This document shows positions 1 through 9,029 of a DNA stretch of 64,000 nucleotides, one piece after another; the first letter of the stretch is position 1, and each line of letters opens with the position of its first letter. The position numbers and the translations under genes are program-made. Origin of the DNA: Myxococcales bacterium (lineage in GTDB: Bacteria; Myxococcota_A; Bradymonadia; UBA7976; UBA1532); the NCBI GenBank assembly GCA_020633465.1, contig JACKDN010000028.1, positions 33,351-97,350 on the forward strand, written 5' to 3'. The notes below the pieces were generated by a model. The model ran no database searches. It was not told the origin of the DNA and saw nothing but the letters and a program-made list of their open reading frames with translations.

Positions 1-145
1 CGGTGGTAAACCCCCGCCGCCGTGCGTGGTACGCGTCTTGCCGTGCCACGCCCCGCTGCGGCCCAACGTGGGGGACGCCGCCAGCAACGGATGAACCGAG
101 GCCCGCGCCCCACGGCGCGGGCACACCGTCGGGGTTGCCGAGCGC

Positions 146-841
146 ATGAGCAACGAACAGCACGAGCCCGAGGGGTCCGCCGCACCCGAAGACGAGGTGT
201 GGACCTTTCCGGCGTGGCACAACAAGATCCCGCCCCTGGTCTTCGGGGTCATCGGCCCGGTGGCCACGATCGCGGTGATCGGGTTGGTCTGGTACTACTT
301 CTCACCCCAGTACACCGACGTCGGGTACATGCCCGAGCAGCCGGTGCCGTACAGCCACAAGCTGCACGCGGGTGATCTGGGCATCGACTGCCGGTACTGC
401 CACACCGGGGTCGAGAGGAGCGCCGTCGCCGGCGTGCCGCCCACCCAGACCTGCATGAACTGCCACACGCAGATCCGCGCCAACAGCCCCCGGCTGCTGC
501 CCGTGCGGTCGAGCTGGGCGTCGGGCGATCCGGTCGAGTGGATCCGCATCCACAAGACCCCGGACTACGCCTACTTCCAGCACGACGCGCACATCCGCGC
601 CGGCGTGGGCTGCGAGTCCTGCCACGGCCGCATCGACCAGATGGTCGAGGTGGCCCTGGCCCAGCCGCTGTCGATGAGCTGGTGCCTCGACTGCCACCGG
701 CAGCCGGAGAAGCACCTGCGCCCGCGCGACAAGGTGACGGTCATGGGCTACCAGGCCGACAACCAGCTGCAGCAGGGCAAGGAGCTCAAGGAGAAGTACG
801 GGGTGAACCCGCCCGTTCATTGCTCGGGGTGCCACCGATGA
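146..841 (+). CDS. actA: Alternative complex III pentaheme cytochrome c subunit ActA
   Basis: This 231-residue protein has a cytoplasmic N-terminus, one membrane anchor (about residues 30-52) and an exported domain with five CxxCH heme c sites (CRYCH, CMNCH, CESCH, CLDCH and the C-terminal CSGCH). Five hemes with one N-terminal helix is the family layout of ActA, the electron-transfer subunit of alternative complex III, which oxidises menaquinol or ubiquinol in place of cytochrome bc1. It is the first gene of the act-sco-cox operon. Its stop overlaps the actB start (ATGA). The 145 bases upstream hold no gene I can support and no clear promoter. Confidence 0.95.
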   Translation: MSNEQHEPEGSAAPEDEVWTFPAWHNKIPPLVFGVIGPVATIAVIGLVWYYFSPQYTDVGYMPEQPVPYSHKLHAGDLGIDCRYCHTGVERSAVAGVPPTQTCMNCHTQIRANSPRLLPVRSSWASGDPVEWIRIHKTPDYAYFQHDAHIRAGVGCESCHGRIDQMVEVALAQPLSMSWCLDCHRQPEKHLRPRDKVTVMGYQADNQLQQGKELKEKYGVNPPVHCSGCHR

Positions 842-3800
842 GCACGCAGGACCGCCGCTACTGGCGCAGCCTCGAGGAGCTCGACGCCTCGCCGGCCTTC
901 GAGGCCGCGCTCGAGCGCGAGTTCCCCGAAGAGGTCGAAGCCGGGACGCTCGACGGCACCACGCGCCGTCACTTCCTCGGCATCATGGGCGCTTCGGTCG
1001 CGATGACCAGCCTCGCCGGCTGCGTCCGCCGCCCGGAGCAGAAGATCCTGCCCTACAGCCGGGCGCCCGAGGACGTGCTGCCGGGCGTGCCCCAGCACTA
1101 CGCGACGGTCGCGCACATCGGCCCGAACGTCATCGGCCTGCTGGCCGAGTCGCACGAGGGCCGGCCGACCAAGCTCGAGGGCAACCCGGATCACCCCACC
1201 AGCCTGGGCGGCACCGCGGCGCTGCACCAGGGCATGGTGCTCGACCTCTACGATCCGATGCGGCTGCAGACGCCCCGCAAGGGCGGCGCGCCGACCGACT
1301 GGGACGCGCTCGAGGACTTCCTGCGCAAGCACTTCCAGGGCCTGCGCGACGGCAAGGGCGGGCAGGGCCTCGCCGTGCTGTCCGAGTCGATCCCGTCGCC
1401 CAGCTTCGCGGATCTGCGGCAGCGCTTCCTGGGCACCTACCCCGGCGCGAAGTGGTTCACCTACGAGCCGATCAGCGACGACAACCAGCGCGAGGGGCTG
1501 AAGGCCGCCTTCGGCAAGCCCCTGCGCCCGTCGTTCCGCCTGAACAAGGCGCGCGTGGTGGTGTCGCTCGACAGCGACTTCCTGGGCACCGAGGGCGACA
1601 CCGTCGCCAACGCGCGCCAGTGGGCGTCGCTGCGCAGCGTCCAGAACACCGAGGACGAGCTCAGCCGCCTCTACGTGGTCGAGGGGCGCTACAGCATCAC
1701 CGGCACCAACGCCGACCACCGGCTGCGCATCGCGCCGTCGCAGGTCGAGGCGGTCGCCTTCGCCCTCGCCCAGGCCTTCTCGAAGAAGGGCGCGGCCATC
1801 CCCGCCGACATCATGGCGATGGCCGGCGACCGGGCGAAGAACCTGGACGCCAAGGCCAAGGCCTACGTCGAGGCGGTGGTCGACGACCTGTGGAACCGCC
1901 GCACCGCCAAGGGCGCCGAGCGTCACGGCCTGGTGCTGGCCGGCCGCAACCAGCCGCCGGTCGTGCACGCGATCACCGCCGCCCTGAACCACGCGCTCAG
2001 CGTGCAGGGCGTCACGCTGTACTACTTCAACGACTTCGGCCGCGGCCCCGACGAGCTGGGCGACTTCGCCGGCCTGAAGGCGCTGACCGAGCAGCTGAAC
2101 GCCGGCAGCGTCGAGACCCTGGTGGTCATCGGCGCCAACCCGGTCTACAGCGCCCCCGGCGATCTGAACTTCAAGGCCGCGATGGCCAAGGCCAAGACCA
2201 GCATCTGCCTGTCCGACTACCCGGACGAGACGGCGAAGCTGGCCACCTGGGCCGTGCCCCGGCTGCACTTCCTCGAGGCCTGGGGCGATCTCGCGTCGAC
2301 CGAGGGCACCGTGGCCATCCAGCAGCCGCTCGTCGAGCCGCTGCACGGCGGCTACAGCCCGCAGGAGCTGCTGGCGCGCTGCCTGCTCGAGCAGAAGCCC
2401 GACGGCTACACGCTGGTGCGCGACTTCTGGAAGAAGCAGTTCGCGCAGCGGCGCGGCGGCAGCAACGCGGGCTTCCACAAGCAGTGGCGGCGCTGGCTGC
2501 ACGACGGCCGGATGGGGGCGCCCTTCTTCGGCAGCTTCCCCACCTACACCGGGCCGCAGGGCGCGGGCGACACGCTGCGCCGCGCCCCGCTGCCGGCCCC
2601 GACGGATCGCAGCCTCGAGGTGGTGTTCCACGAGGATCCGAACCTGTGGGACGGCCGCTTCGCCAACAACAGCTGGCTGCTCGAGGCCCCGGAGCCGATC
2701 ACCAAGATCACCTGGGACAACGCGGCCTGCTTCAGCCCGGCGACGGCGCAGGCGCTGAACATCGAGCCCGAGACGCTGGTGAGCATCGACGTCGACGGCC
2801 GCAAGGTGCAGTGCGTCGCGTGGATTCAGCCCGGCCAGGCCGACGGCGTCGTCGCGCTGATGCTCGGCTACGGGCGTGACTTCGGGAACTTCCTGCCCTA
2901 CCACCCGACCGGCGTGGTGGGCTTCGACGTCAACCCGCTGCGCTCGACGGCGGCCCCCTTCATCGTGGCGGGCGCCAAGGCCACCAAGTCGGCCACCCGC
3001 TACGAGGTGGCGTCGGTGCAGCGCTACGGCCACCTCGAGGGCTACGACGGCCCCGACAGCGAGCGCCGCGGCGGCTTCGGCAGCCAGGATCCCGGGCGCA
3101 ACTTCGAGAAGCGGCCCATGGTGCGCGAGGCCTCGCTCACCGAGTACCGCAAGAACCCGAAGTTCGCGCAGTCGGGCATCATCCACCACGGCGAGCCGCC
3201 CCCCGAGGCGATCGTCCTGCACCCGCCGCTGAAGACGCTGTACGAGGAGAAGCAGCCCTACGACTACCAGTCCGGCTGGCAGTGGGGCATGGCGGTCGAC
3301 CTCAACAAGTGCACCGGCTGCAACGCCTGCCTCACCGCCTGCGTGGCCGAGAACAACATCATGTCGGTGGGCAAGGATCAGGTGCGCCGCGGTCGCGAGA
3401 TGCACTGGATCCGCATGGACCGCTACTTCGTCGGCGACAGCGCCGAGCCCGAGGTGGTGCACCAGCCGCTGCCCTGCCAGCAGTGCGAGACGGCGCCCTG
3501 CGAGAACGTCTGCCCGGTGGCGGCCACCGCGCACAGCCCCGAGGGGCTGAACGACATGGCGTACAACCGCTGCATCGGCACGCGGTACTGCGCCAACAAC
3601 TGCCCCTTCAAGGTGCGGCGCTTCAACTTCTACAACTACTCGAAGGGCCAGACCGAGCTCTTCCAGATGGTGCGCAACCCCGACGTCACCGTCCGCTTCC
3701 GCGGCGTGATGGAGAAGTGCACGTACTGCGTGCAGCGCATCAACGCCGGGCGGCGCGACGCCAAGAAGGCCGCCGACGAGAAGGCGGCCCGCGCGGCGAT

Positions 3801-3999
3801 CGACGCCATCCAGACGGCCTGTCAGCAGGTGTGTCCCGCGCAGGCCATCGTCTTCGGTGACATCAACGACAAGGACAGCGCGGTCAGCAAGGCGAAGGCG
3901 AACGATCGCAACTACGCCCTGCTGAGCGAGCTGAACCTGCGACCGCGCACCACGTACCTCGCGAAGGTGCGCAACCCCAACCCCAAGCTGGTCGGGTAG
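838..3999 (+). CDS. actB: Alternative complex III iron-sulfur/molybdopterin-like subunit ActB
   Basis: This protein of about 1053 residues fuses a molybdopterin-oxidoreductase-like domain (roughly residues 100-780) to a ferredoxin-like domain (about 810-1050). The ferredoxin part carries four Cys clusters, including CTGCNACLTAC, CQQCETAPCENVCP, CIGTRYCANNCP and CTYC with a distant CQQVCP, the pattern of three [4Fe-4S] and one [3Fe-4S] centre known for ActB. A TRRHFLG twin-arginine-type motif lies near residue 41, followed by LAGC, which suggests Tat export and a lipid anchor. I place the start at the ATG overlapping the actA stop. The frame is open further upstream, but that stretch only shadows actA. 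The molybdenum cofactor is absent in characterised ActB proteins. Confidence 0.95.
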   Translation: MSTQDRRYWRSLEELDASPAFEAALEREFPEEVEAGTLDGTTRRHFLGIMGASVAMTSLAGCVRRPEQKILPYSRAPEDVLPGVPQHYATVAHIGPNVIGLLAESHEGRPTKLEGNPDHPTSLGGTAALHQGMVLDLYDPMRLQTPRKGGAPTDWDALEDFLRKHFQGLRDGKGGQGLAVLSESIPSPSFADLRQRFLGTYPGAKWFTYEPISDDNQREGLKAAFGKPLRPSFRLNKARVVVSLDSDFLGTEGDTVANARQWASLRSVQNTEDELSRLYVVEGRYSITGTNADHRLRIAPSQVEAVAFALAQAFSKKGAAIPADIMAMAGDRAKNLDAKAKAYVEAVVDDLWNRRTAKGAERHGLVLAGRNQPPVVHAITAALNHALSVQGVTLYYFNDFGRGPDELGDFAGLKALTEQLNAGSVETLVVIGANPVYSAPGDLNFKAAMAKAKTSICLSDYPDETAKLATWAVPRLHFLEAWGDLASTEGTVAIQQPLVEPLHGGYSPQELLARCLLEQKPDGYTLVRDFWKKQFAQRRGGSNAGFHKQWRRWLHDGRMGAPFFGSFPTYTGPQGAGDTLRRAPLPAPTDRSLEVVFHEDPNLWDGRFANNSWLLEAPEPITKITWDNAACFSPATAQALNIEPETLVSIDVDGRKVQCVAWIQPGQADGVVALMLGYGRDFGNFLPYHPTGVVGFDVNPLRSTAAPFIVAGAKATKSATRYEVASVQRYGHLEGYDGPDSERRGGFGSQDPGRNFEKRPMVREASLTEYRKNPKFAQSGIIHHGEPPPEAIVLHPPLKTLYEEKQPYDYQSGWQWGMAVDLNKCTGCNACLTACVAENNIMSVGKDQVRRGREMHWIRMDRYFVGDSAEPEVVHQPLPCQQCETAPCENVCPVAATAHSPEGLNDMAYNRCIGTRYCANNCPFKVRRFNFYNYSKGQTELFQMVRNPDVTVRFRGVMEKCTYCVQRINAGRRDAKKAADEKAARAAIDAIQTACQQVCPAQAIVFGDINDKDSAVSKAKANDRNYALLSELNLRPRTTYLAKVRNPNPKLVG

Positions 4000-4005
4000 G
4001 CGGGC

Positions 4006-5409
4006 ATGGCGCAGTCAATGAACGATACGATCTTCCCGCCGCCCCTCGTCGAGGGTGGGCACTCCTTCGGTTCGATCACCGACGCGGTGTGTCGAATCGT
4101 CGAGGAGAAGCCCACCGTCGGCTGGCTGGCGGCCTTCGGCGTGGCCAACATCGGCGCGCTGATGCTGCTGGTCTCGATCGCCTGGCTCATCTGGGAGGGC
4201 ACCGGCATCTGGGGCCTGAACAACCCGGTGGGCTGGGGCTGGGCCATCGTCAACTTCGTGTTCTGGGTCGGCATCGGCCACGCAGGCACGCTGATCAGCG
4301 CCATCCTCTTCCTGTTCCGGCAGAAGTGGCGCACGGCGATCAACCGGTTCGCCGAGGCGATGACCATCTTCGCGGTCATCTGCGCCCTGGTCTTCCCGGG
4401 CATCCACGTCGGCCGCATCTGGGCCGCCTACTGGATGCTGCCGCTGCCCAACCAGATGGGCATGTGGCCGAACTTCCGCAGCCCGCTGTTGTGGGACGTG
4501 TTCGCGGTGTCGACCTACTTCACCGTGTCGCTGTTGTTCTGGTACGTCGGCCTCGTGCCCGACATGGCCACGCTGCGCGACCGGGCGAAGAACAAGATCG
4601 CGTTCTGGGCCTACGGCATGCTCAGCCTCGGCTGGCGCGGCGCCAACCGGCACTGGTCGAACTACGAGCGCGCCTACCTGCTGCTGGCCGCCCTGGCCAC
4701 CCCGCTGGTGCTCTCGGTGCACACGATCGTGTCGTTCGACTTCGCGGTGTCGATCATCCCGGGCTGGCACACGACCATCTTCCCGCCCTACTTCGTCGCG
4801 GGCGCCATCTTCTCGGGCTTCGCGATGGTGCTGACGCTGGCGGTGCCCAGCCGGAAGATCTTCGGCCTCGAAGACTTCATCACCGTCCGGCACATCGAGA
4901 ACATGAACAAGATCATCCTCGTGACCGGCACGATGGTCGGCTACGCCTACGCGATGGAGTTCTTCATCGCGTGGTACAGCGCCTCGCCGTACGAGGGCTT
5001 CGCGTTCGTGAACCGCGCCTTCGGGCCCTACAGCTGGGCCTACTGGATCATGGTCAGCTGCAACGTGATCACGCCGCAGTTCTTCTGGTTCAAGAAGATC
5101 CGCACGAACGTCACGATGACCTTCATCCTCTCGATCTTCGTGAACATCGGCATGTGGTTCGAGCGCTTCGTCATCACGATGTCGCTGCACCGCGACTACC
5201 TGCCCTCGTCGTGGGACTACTACGCGCCCACGATCTGGGACATGACGACCTTCATCGGGTCGTTCGGCCTGTTCTTCACGCTGTTCCTGCTGTTCCTGAA
5301 GTTCCTGCCCGCGGTGGCCATCGCCGAGGTGAAGGGCGTCCTGCCCCAGGCCGACCCGCACTGGGAGGGCTACCACGCGCACCACGCCGAGGAGGCCAGC
5401 CATGGCTGA
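4006..5409 (+). CDS. actC: Alternative complex III NrfD-like quinol-binding membrane subunit ActC
   Basis: This 467-residue polytopic membrane protein of the NrfD/PsrC family has about ten hydrophobic segments between residues 45 and 450. It is one of the two large quinol-interacting membrane subunits of alternative complex III. It lies 6 bases after actB, and its end overlaps actD. The ATG at 4006 was chosen; another in-frame ATG at 4018 is possible. The C-terminal tail is His/Glu-rich and cytoplasmic-looking. Confidence 0.94.
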   Translation: MAQSMNDTIFPPPLVEGGHSFGSITDAVCRIVEEKPTVGWLAAFGVANIGALMLLVSIAWLIWEGTGIWGLNNPVGWGWAIVNFVFWVGIGHAGTLISAILFLFRQKWRTAINRFAEAMTIFAVICALVFPGIHVGRIWAAYWMLPLPNQMGMWPNFRSPLLWDVFAVSTYFTVSLLFWYVGLVPDMATLRDRAKNKIAFWAYGMLSLGWRGANRHWSNYERAYLLLAALATPLVLSVHTIVSFDFAVSIIPGWHTTIFPPYFVAGAIFSGFAMVLTLAVPSRKIFGLEDFITVRHIENMNKIILVTGTMVGYAYAMEFFIAWYSASPYEGFAFVNRAFGPYSWAYWIMVSCNVITPQFFWFKKIRTNVTMTFILSIFVNIGMWFERFVITMSLHRDYLPSSWDYYAPTIWDMTTFIGSFGLFFTLFLLFLKFLPAVAIAEVKGVLPQADPHWEGYHAHHAEEASHG

Positions 5410-5938
5410 TCGCAAGAACTGGGGCATGGTGGCCGAGTTCGACAACCCGGCGCGGCTGCTCGAGGCGGCGCAGAAGGTGCGCGAGGCCGGCTACCAGAAG
5501 TTCGAGGTGTGGTCGCCCTTCCCGATCCACGGCATGGACGACGCCATGGGTCTGGGCGGCTCGAAGGTGCCGTGGATCACGCTGCTCGGCGGGCTGACCG
5601 GCCTGACCATCGGCTTCACGCTGCAGTGGTGGTCGGGCTCGATCGCCTACCCGATCGTCATCGGCGGCAAGCCGCTGTTCGCGTGGCAGTTCGGCCTGCC
5701 GGTGATGTTCGAGCTGACCATCCTGCTGAGCGCGTTCGGCACGGTCTTCGGCATGTTCGGCCTGAACAAGCTGCCGCGGCCCTACCACCCGCTCGACAAG
5801 ATCAAGCGCTTCAAGAAGGCCACCGACGACGCCTTCTTCCTGTCCATCGAGGCGGCGGACGCCAAGTTCGATCTCGGCGGCAGCAAGGCGCTGCTCGAGA
5901 AGCTGGGCGGCAAGCACGTCACGCTGGTGGAGGAGTGA
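5402..5938 (+). CDS. actD: Alternative complex III subunit ActD (DUF3341)
   Basis: This 178-residue protein has an N-terminal soluble region, two transmembrane helices (about residues 57-80 and 97-125) and a short C-terminal domain. Its start, giving a protein beginning MADRKNWG, and its position between actC and actE are typical for ActD, the DUF3341 subunit that clamps the membrane arm of the complex. It overlaps the actC end by 8 bases, which implies translational coupling. Confidence 0.93.
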   Translation: MADRKNWGMVAEFDNPARLLEAAQKVREAGYQKFEVWSPFPIHGMDDAMGLGGSKVPWITLLGGLTGLTIGFTLQWWSGSIAYPIVIGGKPLFAWQFGLPVMFELTILLSAFGTVFGMFGLNKLPRPYHPLDKIKRFKKATDDAFFLSIEAADAKFDLGGSKALLEKLGGKHVTLVEE

Positions 5939-5943
5939 GGTCG

Positions 5944-6582
5944 ATGATTCGCGGACTCAACCTCCTTCTGGTCCTCGGGGTCGCGGTCGGCGCGCTCGCC
6001 TGCCGCGGTGAGCCGGCGCGTCAGCCGCCGGTGCACCTGAACCCGAACATGGACACCCAGGACAAGTACAAGGCCTACGGCCACAGCGAGTTCTTCGAAG
6101 ACGGCCGCACGATGCGCACGCCCCCGGCGGGCACCGTGGCGCGCGGCCTGCTGAAGGACAGCGACGCCTACTGGCGCGGGCGCGAGGCCGACGGCACGCC
6201 CGTCGCGCGCATGCCGATCTGCGCCGGCGAGGACACCGTCGACTGCGTGACGCTCGACCAGGCCTTCGTGCGCCGGGGCCAGGAGCGCTTCAACATCTAC
6301 TGCGCGCCCTGCCACGATCCCGCCGGCTACGGCAAGGGCACGGTGGTGCTGCGCAACGCGGGCCTCGTGCCGCCGCCCTCGTACCACGACGAGACCCGCC
6401 GCGCCCTGGCCGACGGGGCCATCTTCGACGCCATCACCAACGGCGTCCGCACCATGCGCCCCTACGCGCATCAGATCCCGGTGGCGGACCGCTGGGCGAT
6501 CGTCGCCTACATCCGGGCCCTTCAGCGCAGCCAGCACGCCGCGCTGGACGACGTGCCCGAGGCGCAGAGGGGGAAGCTCTGA
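5944..6582 (+). CDS. actE: Alternative complex III monoheme cytochrome c lipoprotein ActE
   Basis: This 212-residue exported protein has an N-terminal lipobox (hydrophobic stretch ending LACRG) and one heme c site, CAPCH, near residue 121, with a distal Met (TNGVRTMRPY). It matches ActE, the monoheme cytochrome c subunit that carries electrons from ActA toward the oxidase. The ATG at 5944 follows the actD stop by 5 bases. The frame stays open upstream only as a shadow of actD. Confidence 0.93.
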   Translation: MIRGLNLLLVLGVAVGALACRGEPARQPPVHLNPNMDTQDKYKAYGHSEFFEDGRTMRTPPAGTVARGLLKDSDAYWRGREADGTPVARMPICAGEDTVDCVTLDQAFVRRGQERFNIYCAPCHDPAGYGKGTVVLRNAGLVPPPSYHDETRRALADGAIFDAITNGVRTMRPYAHQIPVADRWAIVAYIRALQRSQHAALDDVPEAQRGKL

Positions 6583-7790
6583 TGGCCGGCCATCACAAGA
6601 CGTTCACCGACGACCCCAAGGTCGATCCGGGCGTGGTCAAGAAGGCCTTCACCGCGGCCATCGCGGTGGGCGGCCTGGGGCTGATCGCCAGCGGCGCGGC
6701 CATCGCGATGGGTGAAGAGCTGCGGCGGCAGTTCTTCTTCTCGTACCTCGTCGCGTTCATGCTGTGCCTGACCATCGCGCTCGGCGCGCTGTTCTTCACC
6801 ATCATCCACCACCTGACGCGGGCCACCTGGAGCACCGGGCTGCGCCGCATCGCCGAGAACATGGCGGGCACGCTGCCGGTGCTGGCGGTGCTGTTCCTGC
6901 CCATCCTGCTGGGCCTGCACGACCTGTATCACTGGTCGCACGAGGCGGTGCCCGCGCACGATCCGCTCATCCGGCACAAGAGCGGCTACCTGTCGACCTC
7001 GTTCTGGGTCATCCGGGCGGTGGTGTTCTTCGGGCTGTGGACGGCCATCGCGCTGTTCTTCCGGCGCAACAGCGTGAAGCAGGACGAGACCGGCGACACC
7101 GCGCTGACCTTCAAGATGCGCAAGTGGGCGCCGGTGTCGACGCTGATCTTCGCGCTCAGCATCAGCTTCGCCGGCTTCGACTGGATGATGAGCCTCGATC
7201 CGCACTGGTTCAGCACGATGTTCGGCGTGTGGACCTTCGCCGGCTCGATGGTCAGCTTCTTCGCCGCGCTGGGGCTGGCCGGCCTGTGGCTGACGAAGAA
7301 GGGCGCGCTGGCCAAGACGCTGACGGTGGGCAACTTCCACGACATCGGCAAGCTGCTCTTCGGCTTCATCGTCTTCTGGGCCTACATCAGCTTCAGCCAG
7401 TACTACCTGATCTGGTACGCGAACATCCCCGAAGAGACCGCCTGGTACCTGCACCGGACGCACGAGGGCTGGGACAACATCTTCAGCCTGATCATCGGCG
7501 GCCACTTCATCCTGCCCTTCGCCCTGCTGATGAGCCGGCACCTGAAGCGCCGGCGCGCGGTGCTGGGCCTGGCCTGCGGCTGGATGGTGCTGATGCACTG
7601 GGTCGACCTGTACTACGTGATCATGCCCACCCTGCAGCACCACCTGCACTTCCACTGGCTGGACGTGACGACGGTGCTGGGCGTCGGGGGCGTGTTCGTC
7701 GCGTTCTTCGTGCGGCAGTTCGGCAAGGACGCGGCGGTCGCCCACCGCGACCCGCAGCTGATCGCCTCGATGGAGTACGACAATGCATGA
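6582..7790 (+). CDS. actF: Alternative complex III membrane subunit ActF
   Basis: This 402-residue polytopic membrane protein has about ten hydrophobic segments and is the second NrfD-like membrane subunit of the complex (ActF). Its start overlaps the actE stop by one base (TGATG), and its end overlaps the next small gene by 8 bases, so all these genes should be made in fixed ratio. Many His and Trp residues sit near the membrane edges (for example HHLTRATW), as in ActC. Confidence 0.93.
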   Translation: MAGHHKTFTDDPKVDPGVVKKAFTAAIAVGGLGLIASGAAIAMGEELRRQFFFSYLVAFMLCLTIALGALFFTIIHHLTRATWSTGLRRIAENMAGTLPVLAVLFLPILLGLHDLYHWSHEAVPAHDPLIRHKSGYLSTSFWVIRAVVFFGLWTAIALFFRRNSVKQDETGDTALTFKMRKWAPVSTLIFALSISFAGFDWMMSLDPHWFSTMFGVWTFAGSMVSFFAALGLAGLWLTKKGALAKTLTVGNFHDIGKLLFGFIVFWAYISFSQYYLIWYANIPEETAWYLHRTHEGWDNIFSLIIGGHFILPFALLMSRHLKRRRAVLGLACGWMVLMHWVDLYYVIMPTLQHHLHFHWLDVTTVLGVGGVFVAFFVRQFGKDAAVAHRDPQLIASMEYDNA

Positions 7791-8109
7791 CGATCACCAC
7801 GACGCGCCGCTGCCGCCGCCGGAGCCCGACGCCGTCGCCGGCGGGCAGGTGTTCTTCTGGGGCATCCTCAGCTTCGCCTTCGTGCTGGTCAGCATCGCCG
7901 GCCTGGGCGGCTACTTCTGGATCCAGCGGGGTCACGAGGTGACCGCGAAGGTGGGCGAGGTCAACAGCATGGCCGCGCAGGTCGAGCAGCTGCACGCCGA
8001 CGCGACGCAGCGGCTGACCACCTACGCCAAGAACCCCGACGGCACCTACCGGATCCCCGTCGAGGACGCCATGAAGCTGGTCGTGCGCGACCTGAACCCG
8101 AAGCGCTGA
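7783..8109 (+). CDS. Small single-helix membrane protein of the act operon
   Basis: This 108-residue protein has an N-terminal His/Asp/Pro-rich stretch, one transmembrane helix (about residues 24-47) and a C-terminal soluble part. It overlaps actF by 8 bases and precedes sco. Its place in the operon suggests an accessory subunit of alternative complex III, comparable in position to the small subunits called ActG or ActH in some species. I see no motif that proves this, so the role is inferred from context only. Confidence 0.75.
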   Translation: MHDDHHDAPLPPPEPDAVAGGQVFFWGILSFAFVLVSIAGLGGYFWIQRGHEVTAKVGEVNSMAAQVEQLHADATQRLTTYAKNPDGTYRIPVEDAMKLVVRDLNPKR

Positions 8110-8120
8110 GGGCCGCGCCG

Positions 8121-9029
8121 GTGCGATTCCCCGCCTCTGTCATCACCACCGTCTGCGTCGGCGCCCTCGTGGGGCTCGCCGGCACGGGGGCGGTGCGCGC
8201 GGCGGAAGAGACGCCCAACCAGATGCAGGGGGTCGACATCGTCGAGCACCTGGGCAACACGCCCCCGCTCGACCTGACCTTTCGCAACGAAGAGGGCGAG
8301 ACCGTGCCCCTGTCGACCTACGTGAAGGGCGACAAGCCGGTCATCCTGACCCTGGTGTACTTCAACTGCCCGATGCTCTGTAACATGATCCTCAACGGTC
8401 TCGTCGAGGGCATGCGCGGCATCGAGTGGACGCCCGGCGAGGACTTCCGGGTGGTCACCGTCAGCATCGACTCGCGCGAGACGCCCGAGCTGGCGAAAGA
8501 GAAGAAGGCCAACTACCTGCGGCAGCTCGGCAAGCCCGAGGCCGAGGAGGGCTGGCACTTCCTGACCGGCGATCGCGACAACATCAAGAAGCTGGCGGAC
8601 GCCGTGGGCTTCGGCTTCCGGTACGACGCCGACCGGATGGAGTACGCCCACGGCGCGGCCATCTTCCTGATGTCGCCCGAGGGCAAGCTGACGCGCTACC
8701 TGTACGGCATCCAGTTTCCCCCCAAGCAGCTGAAGCTGGCGCTCGTGGAAGCGGGCGAGGGCAAGCTGGGCAGCGCGCTCGATCGCTTCGTCCTGCGGTG
8801 CTACCACTACGACCCCGCCAGCCGGAAGTACGGGGTCTACATCTGGGGCATCATGCGCACCGGCGGCCTCCTGACCGTGCTGCTGGTGGGTCTGATGCTG
8901 TTCATCTTCTGGCGCCGCGAGCGCCGACGAGGGCAGGCGACCTTCGGTGAGCCCGACGACGCGCGGGACGCCAAGCGGGACGCCAGCGGCGGATCCGAGC
9001 AGGGTCTGCGGAGTGGATTGAATGGCTAG
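8121..9029 (+). CDS. Sco1/SenC/PrrC-family copper chaperone for the oxidase
   Basis: This 302-residue protein uses a GTG start. It has a cleavable signal-like N-terminus (residues 1-28), a thioredoxin-like domain with the copper-binding CPMLC motif (Cys83 and Cys87) and a conserved His in EYAHGAAIF near residue 178. It is expected to deliver copper to the CuA site of CoxB, encoded directly downstream with an 8-base overlap. Unlike most Sco proteins, which are anchored at the N-terminus, it also has a hydrophobic helix near the C-terminus (about residues 248-268) followed by a charged cytoplasmic tail. Confidence 0.92.
   Translation: MRFPASVITTVCVGALVGLAGTGAVRAAEETPNQMQGVDIVEHLGNTPPLDLTFRNEEGETVPLSTYVKGDKPVILTLVYFNCPMLCNMILNGLVEGMRGIEWTPGEDFRVVTVSIDSRETPELAKEKKANYLRQLGKPEAEEGWHFLTGDRDNIKKLADAVGFGFRYDADRMEYAHGAAIFLMSPEGKLTRYLYGIQFPPKQLKLALVEAGEGKLGSALDRFVLRCYHYDPASRKYGVYIWGIMRTGGLLTVLLVGLMLFIFWRRERRRGQATFGEPDDARDAKRDASGGSEQGLRSGLNG

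Noticed and set aside
817..3534. Very long open frame antisense to actB (about 900 codons)
   Set aside because: It is a shadow of high third-position GC in actB; the text is Val/Arg/His/Gly-rich with no domain.
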